A stretch of DNA of 64,000 nt. It comes from CADEFX01 sp050260355. Its GTDB lineage: Bacteria > Pseudomonadota > Alphaproteobacteria > Rhizobiales > Hyphomicrobiaceae. Positions 37,224-46,553 of this stretch are shown here, piece after piece. Under the pieces are notes generated by a model. The model ran no database searches. It saw nothing but the letters and a program-made list of their open reading frames with translations, and had not been told where the DNA came from. A program made the translations under genes and the position numbers. The DNA lies in contig JBLNBZ010000143.1 of assembly GCA_050260355.1 (NCBI GenBank), positions 1-64,000 of the forward strand. Reading direction: 5' to 3'. Every line of letters starts with the position of its first letter. The stretch's first letter is position 1.

Positions 37224-38417
37224 TCAGTGCGCGGCTTTGCCAGCCGGCCTTCGTTCGCCCTGGAAAATGCGGCGGCCGAGCGCATGACGATGCACCTCGG
37301 ACGGCCCGTCGTAGATGCGGAAGGCGCGCACATCGCGAAAGATGCGCTCGACGATCGTGTCGCCGGTGACACCGAGGCCGCCCAGGATCTGCAGCGAGCG
37401 GTCGACGACGCGGAAGATCGCCTCTGAGCAGAACACCTTGGCCATGGAGCTCTCGGTCCCTGCACGCTGTCCCTGGTCGAGGAGCCAGGCGGTGTGCCAG
37501 ATGGCGAGCCGGCACATGTGGATGTCCATGGCGTTGTCGGCCAGCATGAAGCTGACGCCCTGGTGCTCGCCGAGCGGCTTGCCGAACGACATGCGCTTGC
37601 GCGCGTACTCGGTGGCGACATCGTGGGCGCGCACAGCCGAGCCGAGCCAGCGCATGCAGTGCGTGAGCCGTGCCGGCGCCAGACGCACCTGGGCGTAGCG
37701 GAAGCCTTTGCCGACCTCGCCCAGCACGTCATCGCCGGACACGCGCAGATTCTCGATGTCGACGACCGCGTGGCCGCCCATGAAGCTCGAATCCATGGTG
37801 TCGAGAACGCGGCTGATCTTGACCGCCGGATTGGGAAGCTCGGTCAGGAACATGGTGGCATCGCCCGGACCATCCCCGGTGCGCGCCATGATGATGGCGA
37901 AGGCAGCGCCCTCGGCCCCGGTGATCAGCCACTTGCGGCCGTTGATGACGAAGCCGTTGCCGTCGGGCTCGGCGCGCACCTTGAGCAGGGCCGGATCGGC
38001 GCCGGCGCCTCCGTCGGGCTCGGTCATGGCAAAGCAGGAACGGACCTCGCCGGTCGCCAGCCTGCGCAGATACTTCTCGCGCTGGGCAGGTGTCGCGACG
38101 ACGTTCAGCAGATGAATATTGCCCTCGTCGGGGGCATGGAAATGCAGCGCGATCGGCCCCAGGATGGAGTAGCCGGCGGCTTCGAAAATGACGGCCTGCT
38201 CGAAATGCGAAAATCCCCGTCCGCCGAACTCCTTGGGGCTGTTGATGCCGAGCAGGCCTGCTTGCTTGGCGGCGGCGTTGAGCTCACGGCGCATGTCCTC
38301 TGGGATGCCGTGGTGGCCCCAGCGTGGATCGCGCTCGAACGGGATGATCTTCTCGCGCACAAATGCGCCAACCTGCTCGCGCAGGTCGGCGAGCGGCTTC
38401 GGAATTGTGAAGTCCAT
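37224..38417 (-). CDS. Acyl-CoA dehydrogenase
   Basis: A 397-residue FAD enzyme catalysing alpha,beta-dehydrogenation of an acyl-CoA, with electrons passing to ETF. Motifs: SCFAMTEPDGGAGADP and FVINGRKWLITGAEGA in the FAD/substrate domain; RMSFGKPLGEHQGVSFMLAD; and the C-terminal ILGGLGVTGDTIVERIFRDV. It ends with YDGPSEVHRHALGRRIF. ATG 38417 is selected because the alignable start is DFTIPKPLADLREQVGAFV and GGAGAAA lies upstream; the frame is open further. It is the first gene of an operon with the acyl-CoA synthetase. Confidence 0.95.
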   Translation of the reverse strand: MDFTIPKPLADLREQVGAFVREKIIPFERDPRWGHHGIPEDMRRELNAAAKQAGLLGINSPKEFGGRGFSHFEQAVIFEAAGYSILGPIALHFHAPDEGNIHLLNVVATPAQREKYLRRLATGEVRSCFAMTEPDGGAGADPALLKVRAEPDGNGFVINGRKWLITGAEGAAFAIIMARTGDGPGDATMFLTELPNPAVKISRVLDTMDSSFMGGHAVVDIENLRVSGDDVLGEVGKGFRYAQVRLAPARLTHCMRWLGSAVRAHDVATEYARKRMSFGKPLGEHQGVSFMLADNAMDIHMCRLAIWHTAWLLDQGQRAGTESSMAKVFCSEAIFRVVDRSLQILGGLGVTGDTIVERIFRDVRAFRIYDGPSEVHRHALGRRIFQGERRPAGKAAH

Positions 38418-38577
38418 CGGACGGCGTTTCTCCCCGGCATTCGATCTTGGCGAGGACAGCCTCGGCGGTCGCTCGGCTCGGGGGCAAAGTCTAGTGCAAA
38501 GCCGCGCTCGGGCGACACCAAATTTGCGCCGCTGCGGCGCTGTCGCGCGTGGGAGGAAGTGACGCGGCCGCCGATGC

Positions 38578-39417
38578 CTATTGCCAGCGCAGCTCGACCG
38601 GGGAGAGCCAAAGCTTCTGCGGCTTGGCGGCTGTGCTGCCTGCTCCGGCACCGGCCGATGTCTCGATCAGCGCGCCGAAAGTCGTGGCGCCGGCATGGTC
38701 CTGGAACGCGAGCCCGGTCCTCTCAAAGTTGAGCTTGCCGTCGGCCCAGGAGCGCAGGACGCCATCGGCCTGACCGGGCGTGTTCAGGATGACCTCCTGC
38801 TCGAGGGCGACCCAGCGGCCGCGTGGAAGCTGAAACTTGCCGCGGCCGGCTGCAATCCAGTGGCCCTCCTCCCGCGGCAGTTGTGCGTAGACATCGAGGG
38901 CGCCGCCGTCACGCCAGCCATTCGAGGTGGAGAACGCCGCGTCACCGGAGGATTGCTGGTCTGCAAGCCCCATCAGTCCCGGCAGGCGGCCGCTCTTGCC
39001 GAAATCGAAGTCCTGGGGGAGGAACACCGAGTAGGTGAGGCAGGCCGAAGCCGTCTTGCCGAGCAGCCTCGGCTGCCATCTGAAGCCCATGCCGCTTCTG
39101 GGCTCCGCCTCCGCCGTTGCCTTGGCGAGCCGTACCTCGATGGCGCGCCCAGCGGGGCTGTCCCTGCGCGCGACAACGCTGGCATTCTCGAGCAGGCCCC
39201 AGTCCGTTCCGCCAAATCGCGCCTGAAGGTCGGCGGGCGTGAGCGGCTCGCCAGAGGGCCGCTCGAGCGAGAGCTGCGTCGTGTTCTGGTAACGCTGGCT
39301 GCAGGCGGGGATCTCCTCGGAGATGAAGAGGGAGCGCAACACGACGGCTCCGGAAACGGCGACCACGAGGAGCGCGGCGCCGTTGAAGACGATTGCCAGC
39401 TTGGATGGCATACGCAT
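38578..39417 (-). CDS. Membrane-anchored polysaccharide lyase-like protein
   Basis: A 279-residue protein with one N-terminal membrane anchor (LAIVFNGAALLVVAVSGAVV) and an extracytoplasmic beta-rich domain. MGFRWQPRLLGKTASACLTY, FLPQDFDFGKSGRLPGLMGL and LPRGRWVALEQEVILNTPGQ resemble the jelly-roll fold of polysaccharide lyase family 14/alginate-lyase-like proteins. The order of these segments agrees with that fold. I cannot confirm the catalytic residues, and the match is from memory, so it may be a non-catalytic glycan-binding relative. Start ATG 39417 or ATG 39411. It lies upstream of, but 160 bases from, the acyl-CoA dehydrogenase start, on the same strand. Confidence 0.6.
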   Translation of the reverse strand: MRMPSKLAIVFNGAALLVVAVSGAVVLRSLFISEEIPACSQRYQNTTQLSLERPSGEPLTPADLQARFGGTDWGLLENASVVARRDSPAGRAIEVRLAKATAEAEPRSGMGFRWQPRLLGKTASACLTYSVFLPQDFDFGKSGRLPGLMGLADQQSSGDAAFSTSNGWRDGGALDVYAQLPREEGHWIAAGRGKFQLPRGRWVALEQEVILNTPGQADGVLRSWADGKLNFERTGLAFQDHAGATTFGALIETSAGAGAGSTAAKPQKLWLSPVELRWQ

Positions 39418-39593
39418 CGCGATGTCCCACCGTTCGGCCCGCACCGGGATTGCCGGCGCAACTCGACTGAGCCGGGCCCTTTCCAGGGCCTTGGCCGACG
39501 TTCGCACCAAGTCCTAAATGTTCGCTGAATGCCCAGCTATCGCTGCGGCGGACGCCGGCTGGGAGGCGCCGGCGCGTGGAGTGCGAGGGCCGC

Positions 39594-41009
39594 TCAGGCC
39601 GGCAGGATCTTTCCAGGGTTGAGGATGTTCATGGGGTCGAGCGCAGCCTTGATGGTTCGCATGACCGCGACGCCCGCCCCGTGCTCCGCATCGAGGTATT
39701 TGCGCTTGCCCTGTCCCACCCCGTGCTCGCCGGTGCATGTCCCGTCCATCGCGACCGCGCGTGCGGCGAGACGCTCGAGGAAGCCTTTGACCGCCTCGAC
39801 CTCCTTGGGGTTGTTGGTGTCGACCATCGGCGAGGAATGGAAGTTGCCGTCGCCGACGTGGCCGACGATCGGCGCGATGATTCCGGAGCGGCGAATATCG
39901 GCCTGGGTCTCGAGCACGCACTCGGCGAGCCGCGATATGGGCACGCAGACATCGGTGGCGATGCCGTTGCGGCCGGGCCAGGCGGTCTTGACGGCCCAGT
40001 AGGCGTCGTGGCGCGCCTTCCAGAGACGGCGGCGGTCCTCCTCCTTCTCTGCCCAGTCGAAGCGCAGCGCGCCCTCGCTCAGCGCGATCTCCTCGAACAG
40101 CTTGACCTGATCACGCGCGGCAGCCTCGGTGCCATGAAACTCGAGGAACAGCATGGGCCGCTCCTCGAGGCCGAGCTTGGAATGCACGTTGATGGCGTGG
40201 ACCTGCGCTTCGTCCAGCAGCTCCATGCGTGCGAGACCGAGGCCGAGCTGAATGGCCTGGATGACCGAATTGCAGGCGCCCTCGATCGACTGAAACGGAC
40301 AGACGGCGGCCAGAATGACCTCCGGAATGCCGTAAAGGCGCACCGTGAGCTCGGTGATGATGCCGAGCGTGCCCTCGGAGCCGACCAGCAGGCGCGTGAG
40401 ATCGTAGCCTGCGGAAGATTTGCGAGCCCGCCGCGCCGTGCGCACGATCGAGCCGTCGGCCATCACAGCGGTGACGTTGAGGACGTTGTCGCGCATGGTG
40501 CCGTAGCGTACCGCCGTCGTGCCGGAGGCCCGTGTCGCCGCCATGCCGCCGATGGTGGCTTCCTCGGCGCCGGGGTCGACCGGAAAGAACAGGCCCATGT
40601 CGCGCAGATAGTCATTCAGCTTCTTGCGCGAGACGCCGGCCTGAACCACGCAGTCGAGATCGCGCTCGTTGACCGCGAGAATGTTGTCCATCTGCTGAAA
40701 GTCGAGCGAGAGGCCGCCGAGCGGGGCGTTGACATGGCCTTCGAGCGAAGTGCCTGCTCCGAAAGGAATGATCGGGACGCGATAGGTGGCGGCAACCTCG
40801 ACGATTCCGCGCACCTCCTCGGTCGATTTCGGCCAGATGACGGCATCGGGAGGCTCGTTCGGCAGCCACGTCACCGTGTTGGCATGCTGGCGACGCATGG
40901 CTTCTCCGGTCTGCAGGCGGTCGCCAAAGCGTTGCCGGAGTATGGAAATCGCCGTCGCGACATTCTCGCGCGGATTGGACTGCGGGGCGTCCGCGGCCAG
41001 GACCATCAT
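39594..41009 (-). CDS. FAD-binding oxidoreductase, GlcD/D-lactate dehydrogenase type
   Basis: A 471-residue flavoprotein of the VAO/PCMH family. The FAD-binding half shows VPIIPFGAGTSLEGH, DPGAEEATIGGMAATRASGT, RYGTMRDNVLNVTAVMADG and LLVGSEGTLGIITE. The C-terminal FAD-oxidase domain has VGHVGDGNFHSSPM and the end signature TGEHGVGQGKRKYL followed by LDPMNILNPGKI. Members oxidise D-lactate, glycolate or D-2-hydroxy acids, passing electrons to quinone or cytochrome c. No glcE/glcF is adjacent, which favours a single-subunit D-lactate (cytochrome) dehydrogenase type. GGGAGAAAA precedes the doubled ATG at 41009. Confidence 0.92.
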   Translation of the reverse strand: MMVLAADAPQSNPRENVATAISILRQRFGDRLQTGEAMRRQHANTVTWLPNEPPDAVIWPKSTEEVRGIVEVAATYRVPIIPFGAGTSLEGHVNAPLGGLSLDFQQMDNILAVNERDLDCVVQAGVSRKKLNDYLRDMGLFFPVDPGAEEATIGGMAATRASGTTAVRYGTMRDNVLNVTAVMADGSIVRTARRARKSSAGYDLTRLLVGSEGTLGIITELTVRLYGIPEVILAAVCPFQSIEGACNSVIQAIQLGLGLARMELLDEAQVHAINVHSKLGLEERPMLFLEFHGTEAAARDQVKLFEEIALSEGALRFDWAEKEEDRRRLWKARHDAYWAVKTAWPGRNGIATDVCVPISRLAECVLETQADIRRSGIIAPIVGHVGDGNFHSSPMVDTNNPKEVEAVKGFLERLAARAVAMDGTCTGEHGVGQGKRKYLDAEHGAGVAVMRTIKAALDPMNILNPGKILPA

Positions 41010-41220
41010 TTTTCTCCCTGCCCGAGGCGGCAATGTCGCCGCTCGATCTCGGCCGGATGGTATGTATTCTATGGGACCTTGCATAGGGGGCGGCACCCGG
41101 TCGGCCAACGCGCTCATTGATCGCGCCGGGCAGTCATCTTTCTGACGATCAGGTCGAATATCGCAGCGACAGGGCGTGATAGGCTGCGGTTTGCCGATAT
41201 GTGCGTTTGGGAGGGGGATT

Positions 41221-42624
41221 ATGTTGCGTAGGCTTTCCATGATTCTGCTGGCGCTCGCCGCCTTCGGCTCGAGCGCTCAAGCGCAGCCTTGGGTCGAACA
41301 GTATTACAACGAATATTTCGGCTACGACCGGCCCGACAGGGGCGAAAGGTGGAGGGAGAGAGTCGATCGGGAGGACAGGTACGACAGGCGGAGCAGGGGC
41401 GACAAAGAGAGGCGCGAGAGAACCGCCCGGGAGGAGAAGCTGGAGCCCGGTGATCGTTGGGTGCTTCTCGGCTCGCGCTCGGTGGACCTGCGCAAGGACA
41501 AGGATCGCATCGACCTCACCGCTGCCAAGGGCCGCGTCAAGGCCGTTCGCCTCTTCGCCAAGGATCGGATCATCGACATCAGCAGGGTTGTCGTCACGTA
41601 CGCCAACGGCAAGGCTTTCACCGACAAGGAGCGGATCAAGATCGACGCCGGCGAGTGGAGCCATCCAATCGACTCGCGGCGCGAGGAGCGCTTCGTCGAC
41701 AGCGTCGATATCGAGTATCGGACTCACCTCGGCGCCGCGGGGCCGGCGCTGCTGGAAGTGTGGGGGCTGCAGAGCCAGATCGGAGCGGCGGTGACGCGCT
41801 CCGGCGCGTCGTCGGGAACATTGTCGTCCGGGACATCGCCGACTGCCGCGCCATCCAAGAAGATCGAGACGTCCTCGGCTAGGCCCGAGGATCTGACCGC
41901 AGGGAGCGACGAGATCCTGTTCGGTGTGCAGGAGGTGTCATTCGATCTCGATCGCGACGTGATCAAGCTGGGCAAGGAGTATGGCAAGTTCGGCAGGATC
42001 CGCCTGCGCGTGATCGGCAACGCCATCAAGATCAACGAGCTGCGCGTCGTCTATTCGAGCGGCGATCCGGATGTCCTGGCTGTCGATGCCACGATCCCCG
42101 CCGACGGCCGCACGCCATGGCTCGAGCTCAAGGGCAATCGCTTCATCAAGGAGATTCAGCTCGTCTATTCCGGAAAGCCTGGCTCGAAGACGCAGGCGCG
42201 CGTCGAGGTCTATGGCGAATACGCGGCAGGCTGGTACAAGGCCGGCTCCGCCGAAGGGGCCTTTGCCGCGGCAAACGGGGGCTGGCTCTATCTGGGCGGG
42301 CAGTCGCCCCTGTTCGTCAGCATCAGGAAGGGCCTGGGCTACGAGACCGACGTCGTGGCGGTCGCGCGCAACCGCGGATTCAAGGAGCTGCGCGTCGACG
42401 TCAAGGATCGCGCCATCACGCTGAACCAGTTGACCATCGTCTACGTCGACGGCTCCAACGATGTTCTGCCGGTGCACCAGCGCGTCGACGGCGGCAGCTC
42501 CTATGGACCGGTCGAGCTCAAGCCGATGCCGGTGAAGGAGATCCAGGTGAGCTACCGCTCACGCATCTTCGACTCCGGTGCCAAGGGCAGCGGCTACGCC
42601 TTCGTCGAGTTCTGGGCGAAGTAG
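41221..42624 (+). CDS. Secreted protein with three copies of a DUF2541-like module
   Basis: A 467-residue exported protein. The signal peptide (MLRRLSMILLALAAFGSSAQA) precedes a very charged Arg/Asp/Glu-rich stretch at 23-78. Three copies of one ~105-residue module follow: about 80-183, 231-333 and 355-466. Each begins with a W/I-LxG-type strand, holds a central I-x-L-R-V-type strand and V-x-Y-x-(D/S/N)G, then EIQLVY or DSVDIEY, and ends in VEVWG, VEVYG or VEFWA. A Ser/Thr/Pro linker lies at 190-228. The pattern recalls E. coli YaaI (DUF2541) from memory. A strong GGGAGGGGG precedes the ATG. No catalytic motif is seen; a binding or structural periplasmic role is plausible. Confidence 0.85.
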   Translation: MLRRLSMILLALAAFGSSAQAQPWVEQYYNEYFGYDRPDRGERWRERVDREDRYDRRSRGDKERRERTAREEKLEPGDRWVLLGSRSVDLRKDKDRIDLTAAKGRVKAVRLFAKDRIIDISRVVVTYANGKAFTDKERIKIDAGEWSHPIDSRREERFVDSVDIEYRTHLGAAGPALLEVWGLQSQIGAAVTRSGASSGTLSSGTSPTAAPSKKIETSSARPEDLTAGSDEILFGVQEVSFDLDRDVIKLGKEYGKFGRIRLRVIGNAIKINELRVVYSSGDPDVLAVDATIPADGRTPWLELKGNRFIKEIQLVYSGKPGSKTQARVEVYGEYAAGWYKAGSAEGAFAAANGGWLYLGGQSPLFVSIRKGLGYETDVVAVARNRGFKELRVDVKDRAITLNQLTIVYVDGSNDVLPVHQRVDGGSSYGPVELKPMPVKEIQVSYRSRIFDSGAKGSGYAFVEFWAK

Positions 42625-42826
42625 TCTGCGGAGCGAAAGCGGCACGCGGCGCGCCTCACGCCGCGCCGCGCTTCGCGTCACGCAAGTGTCGAATTGTTCC
42701 GATAACGAATTCGTGCACGGGCGCGGCACGGCTTTCATCGCGCGTTCATGCGTTGTGCGCGAGCGTGCTGCATGCGGCGTCACGGTGCACGCCTCTGAAT
42801 GAACCATCCGAAAAGGAGCTCCCCAT

Positions 42827-43240
42827 ATGAATCGCAGGGCATTTTTTGCGTCGGCGGCGGTTGCGGTCATGACTCTGGCAATGGCTGGACCTGCAGACGC
42901 GCAGCGTGGTCCTGGCCGCGGTTGGGAGCTGCTCGGCACCAAGAAGGTCGGCTTCATCGTTGACCGCGACGTCGTGCCGGTGGGCAGGCAGGATGGTCGC
43001 TTCCGGGCGATCAAGCTTCGCGTCAAGGGCAATGCCATCAACGTCGTGGACCTCAAGGTGGTGTATGCCAACGGCGCCCCGGACGACTTGCAAGTCCGGT
43101 CGGAAATCCGCGCAGGCGGTGAGACGCGCGCGATCGACCTCAAGGGACGCGACCGCGCCATTCGCGAGGTGCAGCTGGTCTATCGCTCGAGGCCCAGCTT
43201 CAAAGGCCAGGCTACCGTCGAGGTGTGGGGACTGCACTAG
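42827..43240 (+). CDS. Secreted single-module DUF2541-like protein
   Basis: A 137-residue exported protein that consists of a signal peptide and one copy of the module repeated three times in the upstream gene. MNRRAFFASAAVAVMTLAMA contains a twin-arginine-like start (RRAFF), so Tat export is possible. The module spans 33-136: WELLGTKKVGFIVDRD, FRAIKLRVKGNAINVVDLKV, VYANG, AIREVQLVYRSR and ATVEVWGLH. It is closest to modules 2 and 3 of its neighbour (EIQLVYSGKP, VSYRSR). An intrinsic terminator follows. The 202-base gap to the upstream gene may hold its own promoter; AAAGGAG lies eight bases before the ATG. Confidence 0.85.
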   Translation: MNRRAFFASAAVAVMTLAMAGPADAQRGPGRGWELLGTKKVGFIVDRDVVPVGRQDGRFRAIKLRVKGNAINVVDLKVVYANGAPDDLQVRSEIRAGGETRAIDLKGRDRAIREVQLVYRSRPSFKGQATVEVWGLH

Positions 43241-43263
43241 CCGCTTCGGCTTTGCTTGCGGTG

Positions 43264-43293
43264 AAAGGGGCGTTGCAAGGCGCCCCTTTTTTT
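43264..43293 (+). terminator. Intrinsic terminator after the single-module gene
   Basis: A perfect 9-base-pair stem (AAAGGGGCG at 43264-43272 with CGCCCCTTT at 43281-43289), an 8-base loop, and a T-run to 43293. It lies 24 bases past the stop of the preceding gene. Confidence 0.9.
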
Positions 43294-43397
43294 CTGCGCG
43301 TGCTTGTGCGAAGCCGGTACACATGGACGCTTCGCCTGCGGCTTGCGATTGCGATAGTCTAGGGGCCCCTGGATGACGAAATGAGCTGGAGCTCGAG

Positions 43398-44525
<1,128 letters not shown>

Positions 44526-44613
44526 GGCAAAATTCGCCTCGGACGACCCCTCGCAAATCGGGGCTTGCGATCATATCTCTCCGGGCGAGTTGGGATTCGC
44601 CCAGCGGCCGCGC

Positions 44614-44635
44614 GCGCCGTCGGGCGCTTTTTTTT
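44614..44635 (+). terminator. Intrinsic terminator after frmA
   Basis: A GCGCC/GGCGC stem with a GTCG loop (44614-44627) followed by eight T. A weaker GAGGC/GCCTC hairpin at 44524-44540 overlaps the frmA stop. The T-run ends just 12 bases before the next start codon, so the next gene's mRNA either starts within this stretch or depends on read-through. Confidence 0.85.
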
Positions 44636-44647
44636 GTGGAACTACCG

Positions 44648-45433
44648 ATGAGCCCCTTGAAGATAACCCTGGTCGGCGGCCCGACAGCCTTGATCGAGAT
44701 CGACGGCTTCCGGCTCCTTACCGATCCAACCTTCGATCCGCCCGGCGAGTACCAGCTGCCGCAGGTGATGTTGAGGAAGACCGCCGGCCCTGCGCTGGCG
44801 GCTTCGGCGATCGGCCCGATCGATGCCGTGCTCCTCAGCCACGATCAGCATGCCGACAATCTCGACAACTCCGGTCGCGCGGTGCTGGAAAAGGCCGGGC
44901 GCGTGCTGACCACCGTCGTCAGCGCGCAGCGCCTGCAGGGGCGCGCGGAGGGCTTGGCGCCGTGGCAGACCACTGAGCTGACGCGAGCGGACGGACGAAA
45001 GCTCCTGATTACCGCGACGCCGGCGCGGCATGGGCCAGCCGGGATCGAGCCGCTCGCCGGCGATGTCATCGGCTTTGTCATAACCTCCGGCGATGGCGCC
45101 TCGCGCCCGATCTATGTGACCGGCGATACGGTCTGGTACGACGGTGTGGCGGAGGTGGCGCGCCGATATCCCGCAGGTGTCGTGCTCCTGTTCGCGGGAG
45201 CGGCGCAGACACGCGGGCCATTCCATCTGACGATGAACGTGAACGACGCCATCGAGACCGCACATGCCTTCAAGGACGCGGTGATCGTGCCGCTGCACTT
45301 CGATAGCTGGGCGCATTTCACGCAAAGCCGTGACGACCTCGAGAGATCGTTCAAGGCGCTCGGGGTAGGCGGGAGGTTGCGGCTGCTCGAGCCGGGCGTG
45401 GCGACGGCGATCGAGCTGGCGCAGCCGCAATAG
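44648..45433 (+). CDS. Metallo-beta-lactamase-fold hydrolase, UlaG-like
   Basis: A 261-residue MBL-fold protein. It starts ITLVGGPTALIEIDGFRLLT followed by DPTFDPPG, as in the UlaG/YtjP-like branch. The metal-binding HxHxDH variant is SHDQHADN. Further ligands lie in TPARHG and YVTGDTVWYD, with a final His in VPLHFDSWAHF. The enzyme class is metal-dependent hydrolase; substrate unknown. The ribosome binding site is weak (TGGA), and the gene starts directly after the frmA terminator. The ATG was chosen because homology starts there and the upstream frame is non-coding. Confidence 0.88.
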   Translation: MSPLKITLVGGPTALIEIDGFRLLTDPTFDPPGEYQLPQVMLRKTAGPALAASAIGPIDAVLLSHDQHADNLDNSGRAVLEKAGRVLTTVVSAQRLQGRAEGLAPWQTTELTRADGRKLLITATPARHGPAGIEPLAGDVIGFVITSGDGASRPIYVTGDTVWYDGVAEVARRYPAGVVLLFAGAAQTRGPFHLTMNVNDAIETAHAFKDAVIVPLHFDSWAHFTQSRDDLERSFKALGVGGRLRLLEPGVATAIELAQPQ

Positions 45434-45610
45434 AGGCGACAGGACCGGCGCCGATCCACGATCTGCACACACTGAAGTCGTCGCGTTGCAATTGCTTTGC
45501 AAGTGCGTGTTGAGCGGCGTCGTTGAGCCGCTGCGCTTTCAATTTGCCGCACGTGCGCAACCAAAGTATTGAGGCGTCGCTTCTATGAAGCGAGGCAAGG
45601 CGGCGTCTCG

Positions 45611-46513
45611 ATGACGGATGACAAGGACACCATGCTCTGGATCGCAGCGGCGAGCATCGTCGTTGCGGTTGCGGTCATGGGCATCAAGTACCTTGCCTAT
45701 AGTACGACAGGCAGCGTCGCGCTCTATTCGGACGCGCTGGAAAGCATCGTCAATCTGGTGACCGCGGTCGCTGCGGTGGTCGCAATTCGGATCAGCGCTC
45801 AGCCGGCGGACGGTCGGCACCAGTTCGGACATCACAAGGCGGAATACTTCGCCGCGGTTCTGGAAGGCGCGCTGATCATCGTCGCTGCCATTTTGATTCT
45901 GCGCGAGGCGATCGAAGCTGTGCAGGTTCCGCGCACGCTCTCCAGCCCGGCTCTCGGCCTCGCGCTCTCCGGCGCCGCAACCGCTCTCAACGCCGGCTGG
46001 TCCGGGTATCTGATCACGTTCGGACGCCGCCGGCGCTCGCCTGCCTTGGTTGCCGACGGCAAGCATCTCTTCGCCGACGTGCTGACGTCGGTCGGCGTGA
46101 TTGCGGGCCTGACCTTGGCGACCGTCACGGGCTGGCGGCTGCTCGATCCTTTGCTGGCGGCCGGCGTGGCAGCCTACATTCTCTACTCCGGTTGGAGGCT
46201 CGCGAGCGAGTCCATGAGCGGACTGATGGATGAGGCGGTTTCCGCCAACGTTGCGACGCGCATTCGTCAGATCATTTCCGAGAATGCGACGGGAGCCATC
46301 GAGGCGCACGACCTGCGCACCAGGAGCGCGGCGTCAGCGACGTTCATCGAGTTTCATCTCGTGGTGCCTGGAGAGATGAGCGTGGCGGAGGCACACCACA
46401 TCTGCGACCGCCTCGAGGAGGCGCTGGCGCGCGAGGTGAAGGGCGCCGAGGTTTTGATCCATGTTGAGCCGGAAGGCGAGGCGCGGCATCGCGGCGTCGT
46501 CGTCGTGGTGTGA
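45611..46513 (+). CDS. Cation diffusion facilitator transporter
   Basis: A 300-residue inner-membrane metal/proton antiporter. About six helices are followed by a cytoplasmic C-terminal domain. The transport-site motif in helix 2 is YSDALESIVNLV, and the helix 5 partner is KHLFADVLTSVG. DGRHQFGHHKAEYFAAVLEG is the conserved loop after helix 2. The Asp-rich site, with Ser-Asp rather than His-Asp in helix 2, points to Mn or Fe/Zn transport (FieF or MntE-like) rather than strictly Zn, but this is inference. ATG 45611 follows AGGCGG. An in-frame upstream extension to 45569 is not supported. Confidence 0.93.
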   Translation: MTDDKDTMLWIAAASIVVAVAVMGIKYLAYSTTGSVALYSDALESIVNLVTAVAAVVAIRISAQPADGRHQFGHHKAEYFAAVLEGALIIVAAILILREAIEAVQVPRTLSSPALGLALSGAATALNAGWSGYLITFGRRRRSPALVADGKHLFADVLTSVGVIAGLTLATVTGWRLLDPLLAAGVAAYILYSGWRLASESMSGLMDEAVSANVATRIRQIISENATGAIEAHDLRTRSAASATFIEFHLVVPGEMSVAEAHHICDRLEEALAREVKGAEVLIHVEPEGEARHRGVVVVV

Positions 46514-46553
46514 GCCGCGAGACGCCGGCGGTCGGTGCCTCGAGCAAAGCCGC

